NCBI GenBank assembly: GCA_958402445.1
Contig: CATXTO010000005.1
Span: 44,347 to 108,346, forward strand
Direction of reading: 5' to 3'
Origin: an uncultured Eubacteriales bacterium
GTDB taxonomy: Bacteria > Bacillota > Clostridia > Oscillospirales > Oscillospiraceae
DNA length: 64,000 bases
The position numbers and the translations under genes were made by a program. The number at the start of each line of letters is the position of its first letter. Position 1 is the first letter of the stretch. The notes under the pieces were generated by a model. The model ran no database searches. It was not told where the DNA came from and worked only from the letters and a program-made list of their open reading frames with translations. Shown piece after piece: positions 1-9,406 of the stretch.

Positions 1-384
1 ATTGTCCCTGCCAAGCTGCGAGCGGAGTTGGGCGAGGATTTCTATGTCACCATTGGCACCAATGCAAGCCGACGCTGCCTCACCATTTATACGAAGGAGG
101 GCTGGGAGAGCCTATGCGCCAAATACGACGCGTTGCCGCTGTCCCAAAAAACCGGAACCACCAGCTTTTTATTCTCCAACGCGGTGGAGTGCAGCCCGGA
201 CAAGCAGTTCCGTTTCCTGCTCTCCGCAAATCTATATCAGTATGCCGGCATCACCCGGGACGTGGTGATCGTGGGACGGGCGGGTCAGGCGGAGATATGG
301 GATGCCGAGGCCTATGGCGAATTTGAACAGGCCATGCTCACCCCGGAAAATTTGTTTGCGTCCCTGGAGGCGATTGGGCTGTAA
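1..384 (+). CDS. mraZ: Transcriptional regulator MraZ, 5'-truncated by the window edge
   Basis: The reading frame is open from the first base, so the start codon lies upstream; 127 C-terminal residues are visible. MraZ is a DNA-binding SpoVT/AbrB-fold protein that heads the dcw cluster and controls it. The conserved segment RDVVIVGRAGQAEIWD near the C-terminus is diagnostic of the second MraZ half-domain, and IVPAKLRAELG at the visible N-terminus fits the first. The stop codon shares one base with the rsmH start (TAATG), indicating translational coupling. The identification rests on motifs and gene order and is firm; only the missing N-terminus is unresolved. Confidence 0.93.
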   Translation: MVPAKLRAELGEDFYVTIGTNASRRCLTIYTKEGWESLCAKYDALPLSQKTGTTSFLFSNAVECSPDKQFRFLLSANLYQYAGITRDVVIVGRAGQAEIWDAEAYGEFEQAMLTPENLFASLEAIGL

Positions 385-1322
385 TGGAATTTCAACATAA
401 GCCGGTGCTTCTGGAGCCCTGTCTGGAGGCGTTACACCTGCGGCCAGACGGAATCTATTTAGACGGCACCGTTGGAGGCGCCGGGCATTCTAAACGGATC
501 GCGGAGCGATTGACCACGGGCCGCCTTGTCTGCCTGGACCGGGATGAGAACGCCTTGGCCGCTGCAAGGCAGGCGCTGCAGGCGGCAGCGGAACGGGTCA
601 CTCTGGTCCACTCCAATTTTCAGGATATGGAGCGTGTGCTCCAAGACCTAAATATACCGGCTGTTGATGGAATTCTGCTGGATTTGGGCGTATCCTCGCC
701 GCAGTTGGACGACGGAGCCCGGGGCTTTTCCTACCTGGAGGACGCGAGGCTGGACATGCGCATGGACCAGGGGGATGCCCTGACGGCCTACGAGGTGGTG
801 AACACCTGGCCGCAGGAGACGCTCAAGCGCATTTTATATGAGTACGGAGAGGAACGCTATGCGCCGCTGATTGCCGCGGCCATTGTCAGAAGGCGGGCGT
901 CACAGCCAATTGCGACCACCCTGGAGCTGGTGGAGGTCATCCGAGCCGCGATGCCGGCACAGGCGCTGCGGGAAAAGCAGCACCCAGCCAAACGAAGCTT
1001 CCAGGCCATTCGCATCGCAGTCAACGACGAGCTGGCCGCCGTGCGCCGGGGCATGTCCGCGGCCATTGCCAGTCTGGCCCCCGGCGGCCCCCTGGCGGTC
1101 ATCACATTTCACTCGTTGGAAGACCGAATTGTAAAAAACGCCATGCAGGAGGCAGCCCGCGGCTGCACCTGTCCACCGGAATTTCCAGTGTGCGTCTGTG
1201 GAAAAAAGCCGCTGGTTCAAATCATAACCAAAAAACCTGTGACCGCCTCCCGGGAGGAGCTGCAGGAGAATCCCCGCGCCCGCAGCGCCAAGCTCCGGGT
1301 CTGTAAAAAACAAAGCAATTGA
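384..1322 (+). CDS. rsmH: 16S rRNA (cytosine(1402)-N(4))-methyltransferase RsmH
   Basis: Transfers a methyl group from SAM to N4 of C1402 in the decoding centre of 16S rRNA. The 312-residue length is usual for the family. It begins HKPVLLEPCLEAL, followed by the SAM-binding loop at about residues 25-36 (YLDGTVGGAGHS). Further family motifs are ILLDLGVSSPQLD, RGFSY, the AxxxKRSFQAIRIAVN stretch and ITFHSLEDRIVK near the C-terminus. The ATG at 384 overlaps the mraZ stop by one base. It is the second gene of the dcw cluster, as in most bacteria. Confidence 0.97.
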   Translation: MEFQHKPVLLEPCLEALHLRPDGIYLDGTVGGAGHSKRIAERLTTGRLVCLDRDENALAAARQALQAAAERVTLVHSNFQDMERVLQDLNIPAVDGILLDLGVSSPQLDDGARGFSYLEDARLDMRMDQGDALTAYEVVNTWPQETLKRILYEYGEERYAPLIAAAIVRRRASQPIATTLELVEVIRAAMPAQALREKQHPAKRSFQAIRIAVNDELAAVRRGMSAAIASLAPGGPLAVITFHSLEDRIVKNAMQEAARGCTCPPEFPVCVCGKKPLVQIITKKPVTASREELQENPRARSAKLRVCKKQSN

Positions 1323-1336
1323 AAGGAGAATCGAAG

Positions 1337-1873
1337 ATGGCACAGCGCCGAACTGAGTTCGAGTTCCGTACCGACGGCTCTGCCGCCTACGATCCGTCCT
1401 ACTTTGCTGGGCAGGAGAGTACAGCCCAGCCGCTGCCTCAGCCCAGGAAAACGCCCAGCCGCCGGCCGAGACCCGGGAAAAAAACCAGAGTCAGACAAAA
1501 AATGGCGGTTTCCCCCTTTGCTGTGCTGGGAATGACCATGGCGATTGTTATGCTGGTTTTAGTGATCTTCGGCTATGTTCAGGTGTATGAGGCCGGCAGT
1601 CAGGTAGACGAAATGCAAAGCCTGGTGGCGCAGCTCCAAGAGGATAACCGGAATTTACAGAATCAATACGACAGCAGTATCAACCTGGAGGAAATTGAGG
1701 CCAGGGCCCGGGAATTGGGGATGCAGCAGCCCTCGGCCAAACAAATTATCACGCTGAACATTCCCGCCCAGGACACCGCGGTGATTGCCAGAGAATCCGC
1801 CGCAAATCCCATTGCAGCGGCCATAAATGCAATTGTGGATACCTTCCGCAGTCTGCTGGAATATTTACATTGA
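1337..1873 (+). CDS. ftsL: FtsL/DivIC-like septum formation protein
   Basis: Small bitopic division protein of 178 residues. A basic, Pro/Arg-rich cytoplasmic N-terminus (residues 1-57) is followed by one membrane segment (about 59-82) and a short extracytoplasmic coiled coil (about 88-120) rich in Gln, Leu and Asn. Position between rsmH and the division transpeptidase is the classic ftsL slot. FtsL forms a ternary complex with DivIC and DivIB that activates FtsW and PBP2. I chose the ATG at 1337 because AAAGGAGAA (1322-1330) sits just upstream; an in-frame TTG at 1319 would have no such site. FtsL diverges fast, so the call leans on topology and synteny. Confidence 0.85.
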   Translation: MAQRRTEFEFRTDGSAAYDPSYFAGQESTAQPLPQPRKTPSRRPRPGKKTRVRQKMAVSPFAVLGMTMAIVMLVLVIFGYVQVYEAGSQVDEMQSLVAQLQEDNRNLQNQYDSSINLEEIEARARELGMQQPSAKQIITLNIPAQDTAVIARESAANPIAAAINAIVDTFRSLLEYLH

Positions 1874-1908
1874 GGAAAGAATACAGTTTTGACATAGGTT
1901 CGTTCGCG

Positions 1909-1938
1909 GTGGGCAGTGAGGCTTGTCTTGCTGCCCAC
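1909..1938 (+). other. Stem-loop between ftsL and the PBP gene
   Basis: GTGGGCAG (1909-1916) pairs with CTGCCCAC (1931-1938) across a 14-base loop in the only sizeable gap (about 107 bases) of the dcw cluster. No T-tract follows, so it is not a typical intrinsic terminator. A TTGACA hexamer (1889-1894) lies just before it, so a promoter or processing site feeding the downstream genes is possible. Confidence 0.4.
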
Positions 1939-1980
1939 ATGCTGCACAGGGCCTAAATCCAAAGGATACCAGGTGGAGTT

Positions 1981-4353
1981 ATGAAATCCAGAAATCGTGC
2001 AGAGCACCGGAATTCAAAACATAAAACACCGCGTCGGCAGGACAGAGTCCGGGCCGACCGAGGAATGCTAAGCCGCACCGGAGTGATTATGATCCTGTGC
2101 GGTATTGTCGCGTTTTTGCCAGTTGCAGGCATGCTGATGAATTTAATGGTATTTCGCCATGATGAATACGCAGAAAAGGCATTGAATAACCAAACCCGGA
2201 CAACCACAATCACCGCGTCCCGGGGCAGCATTTACGACCGCAATATGAACGTAATGGCGGTTTCCACCAGCGTGGAGAACGTATTTTTGGACCCCAAGGA
2301 GCTCAGTGACAACAAGGTGGATTTGGACTTGGTTGCCAGCACCCTGGGTCAGATCCTGGATTTGGATCCCCAATGGATCAAAGAGCAGGCGGCGGATAAG
2401 ACCATGCGGTATAAAATGCTGGCGACGAAGCAGCCGGCGGAAGTTACGGACCAAATCCGGGCGTTCATCAACGATAACGACATCATCGGAATACATATGG
2501 AGCCCAACTCCAAGCGCACCTATCCGTACAGCTCCTTGGCCGCCCAGGTCATCGGGTTTACCAACGCCAGCAATGTGGGTGCAGAAGGAATTGAATCCTA
2601 TTACAACAAGTTCTTGGAGGGCACCACCGGAAAAGTCATCACCACCAAGGGCAACTATGAGACGGAGATGCCCTACTCCTATGAGAAATACTACGAGGCA
2701 ACGGACGGCGACAGCATTGTGCTGACGCTGGACACCACGGTTCAGTATTATTTAGAAAAAAACATGGAGGCGGCTATTGAGAAATACGACGTTCAAAATG
2801 GGGCGTTCGGCCTTGTGATGAATGTCAATACCGGAGAGATTTTGGCCATGTCCACGCTGGGCAGCTACGACCCCAATAACTATTTGGAAATTACCAACCC
2901 GACGGTGCAAATGGAACTGGACGACTTAAAAAAGGCCTACTTAATTCAGACGGAGGGCACGGAGGCTTACGACAACGCACTGAGCGCATATCAGGACGCC
3001 TTGGTGGCGGCCCGGCTGGCACAGTGGAGAAACCGGGTGGTCTCCGACGGCTATGAGCCTGGCTCCACCTTCAAGGTGATCACCATGGCTGCGGCAATCG
3101 AAGAGGGGACCACGACGCTCAACGACAGCTTCTTTTGCAGCGGCGCGGAAAAATTTGCAGGACGCGGCGACCAGCCCCTGAACTGCTGGAAGCACGGGGG
3201 ACACGGCTCAGAGACCACCTTCCAGGCTTTGCAGAATTCCTGCAACATCGCCTTTGCCCACATCGGTCTGTCCCTGGGCGGCGAAAAATATTATGCCTAT
3301 GCCAAGGCCTTTGGCCTTTTGGAGACCACGGGCGTGGATATGTCCGGCGAGGCTTCCGGTTATTTCTTCCCGGAATCTACCATCACGGACCCAAACGCCA
3401 ACGGCTATGAGGCGGCCGTGATTGCGGGCTCCTTTGGCCAGACCTTTAAAATCACGCCGTTGCAGCTGGTCCGGGCGATTTCCGCCGTGGTCAACGGAGG
3501 CTATGTTCTACAGCCCTATGTGGTGAGCGAGATCCTGGACTCTGACGGCAATGTAGTCCAGAAAGCGGAGCGCACAGTAATCCGGCAGGTCATCAGCGAG
3601 GAAACCAGCCAGATTATGCGGGAAATGATTGAGTCCGTAGTCGCCGAGGGGACCGCAAAGAGCGCCCAGATTGCGGGCTATGCCATTGGCGGCAAGACGG
3701 GTACCTCAGAAAAAACTGACGTTTACGACGAGAATGGCCAGAAAACCAACGATAAAATTGTTTCATTTGTGGGGATTGCGCCCATGGACGATCCGCAGTA
3801 TATTGTATTGGTGGCCTTGGACACCCCATCCAGCTCCAGCGGCATTTATATTTCCGGCGGCGTCATGGCGGCGCCCACAGTGCGCGGCGTTCTGGAGGAT
3901 ATTCTGCCGTACCTGGGTGTGAGCCGGGACTATACGGACGTGGATATGAGCGGGGTTGAGGTGGATATGCCCGCCCTGACGGGCTTTACGGAGCAGGAAG
4001 CCAAGGAAGCCCTGGCAGAGCAGAGCCTGACCTATGAGGTGATCGGAGAAGGAGATACCATCACCGGACAAATCCCTGCGGCCGGGACCAAGCTGCCCGG
4101 TAATTCCCAGGTGATTTTGTACATGGGCGAGGAAGCCCCCGCAGACCTTGTGGCCGTTCCGGACTTTTCAGGCATGACCATCAGCCAGGCCAATCAGGCC
4201 GCCACCAATGCCGGCCTCTACATTCTAGTCAAAGGCGCCTCCGTGGACAGCGGCAGCGTCACCGCCACGGGGCAGGATGTGTTGCCGGGGATCGAGGTAA
4301 GCCGGGGCACCACCATCCGCGTGGAGTTTGTAGACCATTCGGCACAGGATTAG
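1981..4353 (+). CDS. spoVD: Division transpeptidase PBP2B/SpoVD-like, with two PASTA domains
   Basis: Class B penicillin-binding protein that crosslinks septal (or spore cortex) peptidoglycan outside the membrane. Of 790 residues, an N-terminal membrane anchor lies at about 35-58, followed by the dimerisation domain. The transpeptidase domain has S362 in STFK, S420 in SCN and K572 in KTG. Two PASTA repeats end the protein (about 655-715 and 720-787). The start at 1981 follows GGTGGAG. Bacillus has PBP2B (two PASTA) and SpoVD (one) side by side; here a single gene occupies the slot, so the division and sporulation roles cannot be separated from sequence. It partners FtsW encoded downstream. 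Confidence 0.93.
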   Translation: MKSRNRAEHRNSKHKTPRRQDRVRADRGMLSRTGVIMILCGIVAFLPVAGMLMNLMVFRHDEYAEKALNNQTRTTTITASRGSIYDRNMNVMAVSTSVENVFLDPKELSDNKVDLDLVASTLGQILDLDPQWIKEQAADKTMRYKMLATKQPAEVTDQIRAFINDNDIIGIHMEPNSKRTYPYSSLAAQVIGFTNASNVGAEGIESYYNKFLEGTTGKVITTKGNYETEMPYSYEKYYEATDGDSIVLTLDTTVQYYLEKNMEAAIEKYDVQNGAFGLVMNVNTGEILAMSTLGSYDPNNYLEITNPTVQMELDDLKKAYLIQTEGTEAYDNALSAYQDALVAARLAQWRNRVVSDGYEPGSTFKVITMAAAIEEGTTTLNDSFFCSGAEKFAGRGDQPLNCWKHGGHGSETTFQALQNSCNIAFAHIGLSLGGEKYYAYAKAFGLLETTGVDMSGEASGYFFPESTITDPNANGYEAAVIAGSFGQTFKITPLQLVRAISAVVNGGYVLQPYVVSEILDSDGNVVQKAERTVIRQVISEETSQIMREMIESVVAEGTAKSAQIAGYAIGGKTGTSEKTDVYDENGQKTNDKIVSFVGIAPMDDPQYIVLVALDTPSSSSGIYISGGVMAAPTVRGVLEDILPYLGVSRDYTDVDMSGVEVDMPALTGFTEQEAKEALAEQSLTYEVIGEGDTITGQIPAAGTKLPGNSQVILYMGEEAPADLVAVPDFSGMTISQANQAATNAGLYILVKGASVDSGSVTATGQDVLPGIEVSRGTTIRVEFVDHSAQD

Positions 4354-4384
4354 GGCACAAACCATTGCAAAGGAGCCGTGTGAT

Positions 4385-5908
4385 TTGAAGCTATCCGATT
4401 TGCTGCGCGGCGTGGATATTCTGGCCGCAGATGCAGACTTCTCGCTGGATGTATCCGGCGTGCAGTATGATTCCCGGAAGGTGAGGCCGGGTGAAGTATT
4501 TATTGCCATTACCGGCTTTGCCACAGACGGAAATCGCTATATCGAGGCGGCGCTGGAGCGCGGGGCGGTTCTGGTGGTCACGGACCAGACGCCGCCTCCC
4601 CAGGCGCCCTATGTGCTGGTCTCAGCGGCCCGGCTGGCCTTGGCCCAGATGGGCGCGAACTGGTACGGCCATCCAGCTGAAAAGCTGACGCTGGTGGGCG
4701 TTACGGGAACCAATGGAAAGACCTCTGTGACGTGGCTTTTAAAGTCCGTACTGGAGCAGGCCCGGGGCTACAAGGTTGGGCTAATTGGTACGGTGCAAAA
4801 TATGATTGGGCAGCAAGTGCTTCCCACAGTGCGCACCACACCCGAGAGCTGGGAGCTTCAGGGCCTGCTGGCGGACATGGTTCGAGCTGGCTGCACCCAC
4901 GCAGTGATGGAGGTTTCCTCCCATGCCCTGGCCCTGGAGCGGGTGGGTGGCATGCACTTCCAGGTGGGCGTATTTACCAATCTGACCGAGGACCACCTGG
5001 ACTTCCACGGCACCATGGAGGCATACCAGAAGGCCAAGGCGCTGCTCTTTCAGCGATGTGAAATTGGCGTGTTCAATTTAGACGACCCCTATTGTGAGGC
5101 GATGCAGGCCGGGGCAGCCTGCCGGATGCTCACAACCTCCCTGCGGGACCGGAAGGCGGACCTGTGGGCCAGGGACCTGACGCTTGCGCCGGACCACATC
5201 GCGTTTACCGCCGTATCCCGCGGACGGGACGCGCCGGTAACCTTGGGCATTCCCGGCGCTTTTACCGCGTATAATACATTGTCCGTATTAGGCGCAGCGG
5301 TTGCTCTGGGGCTTGCCCTGGAGGATGCGGCCTACGCCCTGCGTACAGCCCAGGGCGTGAAGGGCCGGATCGAGGTCGTTCCCACGCCGGGAACGGACTT
5401 TACGGTTTTCATCGATTACGCCCATACGCCGGACGGTCTGAAAAATATCCTTCACGCGGCGCGCGGCTTCAGCCGGGGGCGCGTGGTAGCCCTGGTGGGG
5501 TGCGGCGGTGACCGGGACAGGCTGAAACGGCCGATTATGGGTAGAATTGCGGTGGAGCGAGCGGACTTTGTGGTATTTACCTCAGACAATCCCAGGACGG
5601 AAAAGCCTATGGAGATTCTCCAAGAAATTTTGGCGGGTGCTGTGGGCTTCCATACCCCTTATGTGGTGATAGAGGACCGCCGGGAGGCGATCCGCTACTG
5701 CCTGGACCACGGGCAAAAAGATGATGTGATTGTACTGGCGGGCAAAGGACACGAGACCTATCAGGAAGTTGCAGGCAAAAAGCGCCATTTGGATGAGCGA
5801 GAGGAAGTGGCGGCCTGGCTGGCCGCCCGGCACCCAGAGAAAGAGGTGAAGCTCCATGAGCAGGATTTCCCTAGAACAGGCGGCCCAATGGTGCGGCGGC
5901 CAGATTGA
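4385..5908 (+). CDS. murE: UDP-N-acetylmuramoyl-tripeptide synthetase MurE (meso-DAP type)
   Basis: Cytoplasmic Mur ligase that adds the third amino acid to UDP-MurNAc-L-Ala-D-Glu using ATP. The N-terminal UMP-binding domain is followed by a P-loop GVTGTNGKTS (about 102-112), the central ligase domain (MEVSSHAL) and the C-terminal domain. DNPR at 401-404 is the motif associated with meso-diaminopimelate rather than lysine. The start is TTG at 4385, supported by AAAGGAG about ten bases upstream. The C-terminus overlaps murF by 53 bases, so the two are probably translated together. Length 507 is normal. Confidence 0.96.
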   Translation: MKLSDLLRGVDILAADADFSLDVSGVQYDSRKVRPGEVFIAITGFATDGNRYIEAALERGAVLVVTDQTPPPQAPYVLVSAARLALAQMGANWYGHPAEKLTLVGVTGTNGKTSVTWLLKSVLEQARGYKVGLIGTVQNMIGQQVLPTVRTTPESWELQGLLADMVRAGCTHAVMEVSSHALALERVGGMHFQVGVFTNLTEDHLDFHGTMEAYQKAKALLFQRCEIGVFNLDDPYCEAMQAGAACRMLTTSLRDRKADLWARDLTLAPDHIAFTAVSRGRDAPVTLGIPGAFTAYNTLSVLGAAVALGLALEDAAYALRTAQGVKGRIEVVPTPGTDFTVFIDYAHTPDGLKNILHAARGFSRGRVVALVGCGGDRDRLKRPIMGRIAVERADFVVFTSDNPRTEKPMEILQEILAGAVGFHTPYVVIEDRREAIRYCLDHGQKDDVIVLAGKGHETYQEVAGKKRHLDEREEVAAWLAARHPEKEVKLHEQDFPRTGGPMVRRPD

Positions 5909-7217
5909 CCCCAAGTACGCGCAGGTTTGTTTCTCCGGCGCCTCCAATGATTCCAGAAATACTGAGCCGGGACAGCTGTTCGTGGCGCTGCAGGGAGAAC
6001 GGGACGGACACGCTTTTATTCCCCAGGCCCTGGCTGCGGGCGCGTCGGCAGTTCTATGCTCCCAGCAAGATGCAGACTACCCGGCCATTTTGGTACCAGA
6101 TACCCGCCGCGCCTTGGGGGACATTGCCAGAGAAGCGCGCAACCGCCTTGCGATTCGCGTGGTAGGCATCACGGGATCCGTGGGCAAGAGCACCACGAAG
6201 GAGATGATTGCCCGCGTCCTGTCCAATCGCTATAAAACCGGAAAGACCCCTGTGAATCACAATAACGATATTGGGCTGCCTATGGCAATTTTAGCGATAC
6301 CGGAGGACACAGAGGTGGCCGTTCTGGAAATGGGAATGAACCACTTTGGGGAGATGTCCTATTTGACCTCCATTGCCAGGCCCGATGTGGCGGTCATCAC
6401 CAACATCGGCACCATGCACATTGAGCATCTCGGCTCTCGGGAGGGAATTCTTCACGCAAAGCTGGAGATATTGGAGGGGTTGAAGCCCGGCGGTAGGGTA
6501 ATTTACAATGGAGATGAGCCGCTACTGTGGAATTTGCGAACCAGCAGTGCGGTCAGACCCCAGTATTTCGGCCTGGAAAACCCGGCCTGTGAGGTCTTAG
6601 GCACCGAATTGCGGGAGGAGGAAGGGCGTATTACCTTCACTGTGACCGCCCAGGGAGAATCCTTCCCGGTCACGTTGCCGGTGGAGGGCCGCCATTTCGC
6701 TAGTGACGCGCTGGCAGCTATTGCCGTAGGCCGGCTGCTGGATGTGCCTGTAGAGCAGATCCAGGCAGGCCTGGCGGGCTTCCAAAGCATGGAAGGCCGG
6801 CAGGAGATACTGGAAGCTGGAGGCTATACGATTATCAAAGATTGTTATAATGCAGGCCCTGAGTCTATGGCTGCGTCTCTGTCAGTCCTCAGCAGACGAA
6901 AGGGCCGCCGGATTGCAGTGCTGGGTGATATGCTGGAGCTGGGCGTGTGTTCTCAAGCGGAGCACTATCGCGTGGGCCGCATTGCGGCGGGGAAGTGTGA
7001 TTTTCTGTTTGCGCTAGGGGAGAACGCGGAGCGCGTGGTGAATGGCGCAGTGACGGGGGGCATGCGTCCGGAGCGTGCTCTGGCTTGCAGCGCCATGGAG
7101 GAGCTGGTGGAGGCCCTGAGAGCCTGCGCCATGCCCGGTGACGCACTCCTGTTTAAGGGCAGCAGGGGTATGAAAATGGAACGTGCTCTGGAGCTGTTCC
7201 TTGCAGGAGAAAAATAA
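5856..7217 (+). CDS. murF: UDP-N-acetylmuramoyl-tripeptide--D-alanyl-D-alanine ligase MurF
   Basis: Final cytoplasmic amino-acid ligase of peptidoglycan precursor synthesis; adds D-Ala-D-Ala to the tripeptide. In 453 residues the order is the N-terminal substrate domain (FSGASNDSRN), the P-loop GITGSVGKSTTKEM (about 105-118), HNNDIGLP, LEMGMNHFGEM and the C-terminal domain (KDCYNAGPESM, LGDMLELG). AGAGGTG lies before the ATG at 5856, inside the end of murE. Adjacent to murE and mraY, its direct pathway neighbours. Confidence 0.97.
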   Translation: MSRISLEQAAQWCGGQIDPKYAQVCFSGASNDSRNTEPGQLFVALQGERDGHAFIPQALAAGASAVLCSQQDADYPAILVPDTRRALGDIAREARNRLAIRVVGITGSVGKSTTKEMIARVLSNRYKTGKTPVNHNNDIGLPMAILAIPEDTEVAVLEMGMNHFGEMSYLTSIARPDVAVITNIGTMHIEHLGSREGILHAKLEILEGLKPGGRVIYNGDEPLLWNLRTSSAVRPQYFGLENPACEVLGTELREEEGRITFTVTAQGESFPVTLPVEGRHFASDALAAIAVGRLLDVPVEQIQAGLAGFQSMEGRQEILEAGGYTIIKDCYNAGPESMAASLSVLSRRKGRRIAVLGDMLELGVCSQAEHYRVGRIAAGKCDFLFALGENAERVVNGAVTGGMRPERALACSAMEELVEALRACAMPGDALLFKGSRGMKMERALELFLAGEK

Positions 7218-7231
7218 ATTCGGAGGCTGTT

Positions 7232-8218
7232 ATGCGCAATGTAATTCTGACGATTCTGAGCGCCTTTGCATTGGGGCTTTTGCTGGGCAGATTCCTCATA
7301 CCGCTGCTTCGCAAGCTGAAAGCGGGACAGACGATTCGGGAAGTGGGTCCCAAGTGGCATGACGTCAAGGCGGGCACGCCCACCATGGGCGGCTTAGTCT
7401 TCATTGGAGCGAGTCTTCTGTGCCTGGTTTTCGGCATTGGTAACATGCGCAGCGGAGATTTTTCAGCCCTGTTTGTGCTGGTGCTGGCGCTCTGTTTTGG
7501 ACTGATTGGTTTCCTAGATGATTTTTTCAAGGTCCGGTATCAGCGCAACCTTGGATTGACGGCGCTTCAGAAATCTTTGCTGCAGATGGCAGTTTCCGCT
7601 CTGTTCTTGTACATTCTGTACCGAAATGGCCTGATGAGCTGTGACCTTTACATTCCGTTTGTCCAAGTCACTCTGCAGATTCACCCCATTTGGTATATGT
7701 TCTTTGCCATGTTCGTCATGGTCGGCGGCGTGAACGCCGTGAATCTGACCGATGGGGTGGATGGCCTGGCCACAGGCGTAACGCTCCCTGTCATGGTTTT
7801 TTTTACAGCCACAGCTCTTTTGGCGGGCCGAGAAAATTTGGCGCTGTTCTCTGCGGCGCTGGTGGGAGGCTTAGCGGCTTTTCTGACTTTTAATTTTCAC
7901 CCGGCGAAAGTCTTCATGGGAGACACCGGCTCTTTGTTTCTGGGCGGTGCGGTGTGCGGGATGGCCTTTGCATTGGACATCCCTCTGGTTTTGATTTTAG
8001 TGGGTCTTGTGTATATTGTGGAGACCCTGTCCGATATCATTCAGGTGGTGTATTACAAGCTGACGCATGGAAAGAGAATCTTTAAAATGGCTCCGATTCA
8101 CCATCACTTTGAGATGTGCGGGTGGAAGGAGGAGAAAATATTTGCCGTGTTTGTTGGCGTTACTTGCCTGATGTGCCTGTTGGCCTGGTTCGGTATGGCT
8201 GGGCGCTATTCAACGTAA
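7232..8218 (+). CDS. mraY: Phospho-N-acetylmuramoyl-pentapeptide-transferase MraY
   Basis: Integral membrane enzyme that transfers phospho-MurNAc-pentapeptide to undecaprenyl phosphate, giving lipid I. In 328 residues it has about ten membrane segments. Motifs include GTPTMGG, the catalytic Asp pair in DDFFKVRYQRN, NLTDGVDGLATG, FMGDTGSLFLGG and the C-terminal PIHHHFE. It starts 14 bases after murF with GGAGG-type pairing. In many genomes murD follows here; in this cluster ftsW follows directly. Confidence 0.97.
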   Translation: MRNVILTILSAFALGLLLGRFLIPLLRKLKAGQTIREVGPKWHDVKAGTPTMGGLVFIGASLLCLVFGIGNMRSGDFSALFVLVLALCFGLIGFLDDFFKVRYQRNLGLTALQKSLLQMAVSALFLYILYRNGLMSCDLYIPFVQVTLQIHPIWYMFFAMFVMVGGVNAVNLTDGVDGLATGVTLPVMVFFTATALLAGRENLALFSAALVGGLAAFLTFNFHPAKVFMGDTGSLFLGGAVCGMAFALDIPLVLILVGLVYIVETLSDIIQVVYYKLTHGKRIFKMAPIHHHFEMCGWKEEKIFAVFVGVTCLMCLLAWFGMAGRYST

Positions 8219-8240
8219 TTTTTTGGAGAGGAGTGGTACC

Positions 8241-9392
8241 ATGTCCACAGAGCAACTGACCCAGGTGGCTGCGCAGCGGCAGCAGCCCCAGGTGGATGAC
8301 CGTGGCATGATGGATGTACCGTTCCTGGTACTGGTTTTGCTGCTGGTGGCCATCGGCCTTTTAATGATGTTTTCCGCCAGCTACGCCCGCGCTTACTATG
8401 AGACGGGCAATTCCGTGCATTACTTTATCAGGCAGGCTGCATTTGCGGCAATCGGGCTTGGCGCCATGTATCTGGCCAGCCGGTTTAATTGCCATCTGTG
8501 GCAGCGGTTTGCCAAGGTCATTTTTGGCATCAGTATTTTCCTCCTGATTGCTGTGCTTTTTGTGGGCAAGTCCGCGGGCGGCGCCAAGCGCTGGATTCAG
8601 ATTGCGGGCCAGCGGTTTCAGCCCTCTGAGGTGGCAAAGTTTGCCCTCATTTGCATGATGGCCTCCATGGTTGCCCAGTACAAAGAGAAAATGGCGGATT
8701 TCCGGTATGGGGTGCTGCGTATGGGCGGCGTGATGCTGATCATTGTGGCGCTGGTGGCCCTGGAAAAGCACCTGTCCGCCATTATGATTTTGGGCCTGGT
8801 GTCCGTGGTCATGATGTACGTGGGCGGAACAAAAAAGAAATGGATATTCCTGGCCATGGGGATTGCGGTGGTGTTTGTGGTGCTCTACATCTCCTTCATG
8901 GGTTATGCTGGAGACCGAATTACCGCGTGGCTGAATCCGGAGGCGGACTCCAGCGACAAGGGCTATCAGGTTCTGCAATCGCAATACGCCATCGGTTCCG
9001 GCGGCCTGTTTGGTCTGGGCTTTGGCAAGGGTCGGCAAAAGTATCTGTACTTGCCGGAGGAGCACAACGACTACATTTTCGCCATTGTCTGCGAGGAATT
9101 GGGACTAGTAGGGGCGCTGGGTATTATCATCCTATTTGCCCTGCTGATTATCCGTGGATACTGGATCGCGCTGCACGCTGCGGACCGATTTTCCACCATG
9201 CTAGGAGTGGGCATCACCACGCTATTGGCCGTGCAGGTGGTTTTGAACATGGGGGTTGTGAGTAATCTGCTGCCGTCTACCGGCGTAGGCCTTCCCTTTT
9301 TCTCCTATGGAGGCACCAACCTGTTGATGAATCTGGGAGAGATGGGAATTATGCTCAGTATTTCCCGCTGGAGTTCCAGCACCAGAAGCTGA
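8241..9392 (+). CDS. ftsW: SEDS-family peptidoglycan glycosyltransferase FtsW
   Basis: Polytopic SEDS glycosyltransferase that polymerises lipid II at the septum together with the class B PBP. The N-terminal tail (about 30 residues) is cytoplasmic, then about ten membrane helices. Family motifs include GGAKRWI, FQPSE at about residue 130, and the C-terminal block PSTGVGLPFFSYGGTNLL. The start is ATG 8241, placed seven bases after GGAGAGGAG; an in-frame TTG at 8223 precedes this site and is unlikely. The protein is 383 residues. Confidence 0.96.
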   Translation: MSTEQLTQVAAQRQQPQVDDRGMMDVPFLVLVLLLVAIGLLMMFSASYARAYYETGNSVHYFIRQAAFAAIGLGAMYLASRFNCHLWQRFAKVIFGISIFLLIAVLFVGKSAGGAKRWIQIAGQRFQPSEVAKFALICMMASMVAQYKEKMADFRYGVLRMGGVMLIIVALVALEKHLSAIMILGLVSVVMMYVGGTKKKWIFLAMGIAVVFVVLYISFMGYAGDRITAWLNPEADSSDKGYQVLQSQYAIGSGGLFGLGFGKGRQKYLYLPEEHNDYIFAIVCEELGLVGALGIIILFALLIIRGYWIALHAADRFSTMLGVGITTLLAVQVVLNMGVVSNLLPSTGVGLPFFSYGGTNLLMNLGEMGIMLSISRWSSSTRS

Positions 9393-9406
9393 CGGGAGGG
9401 ACGGCT

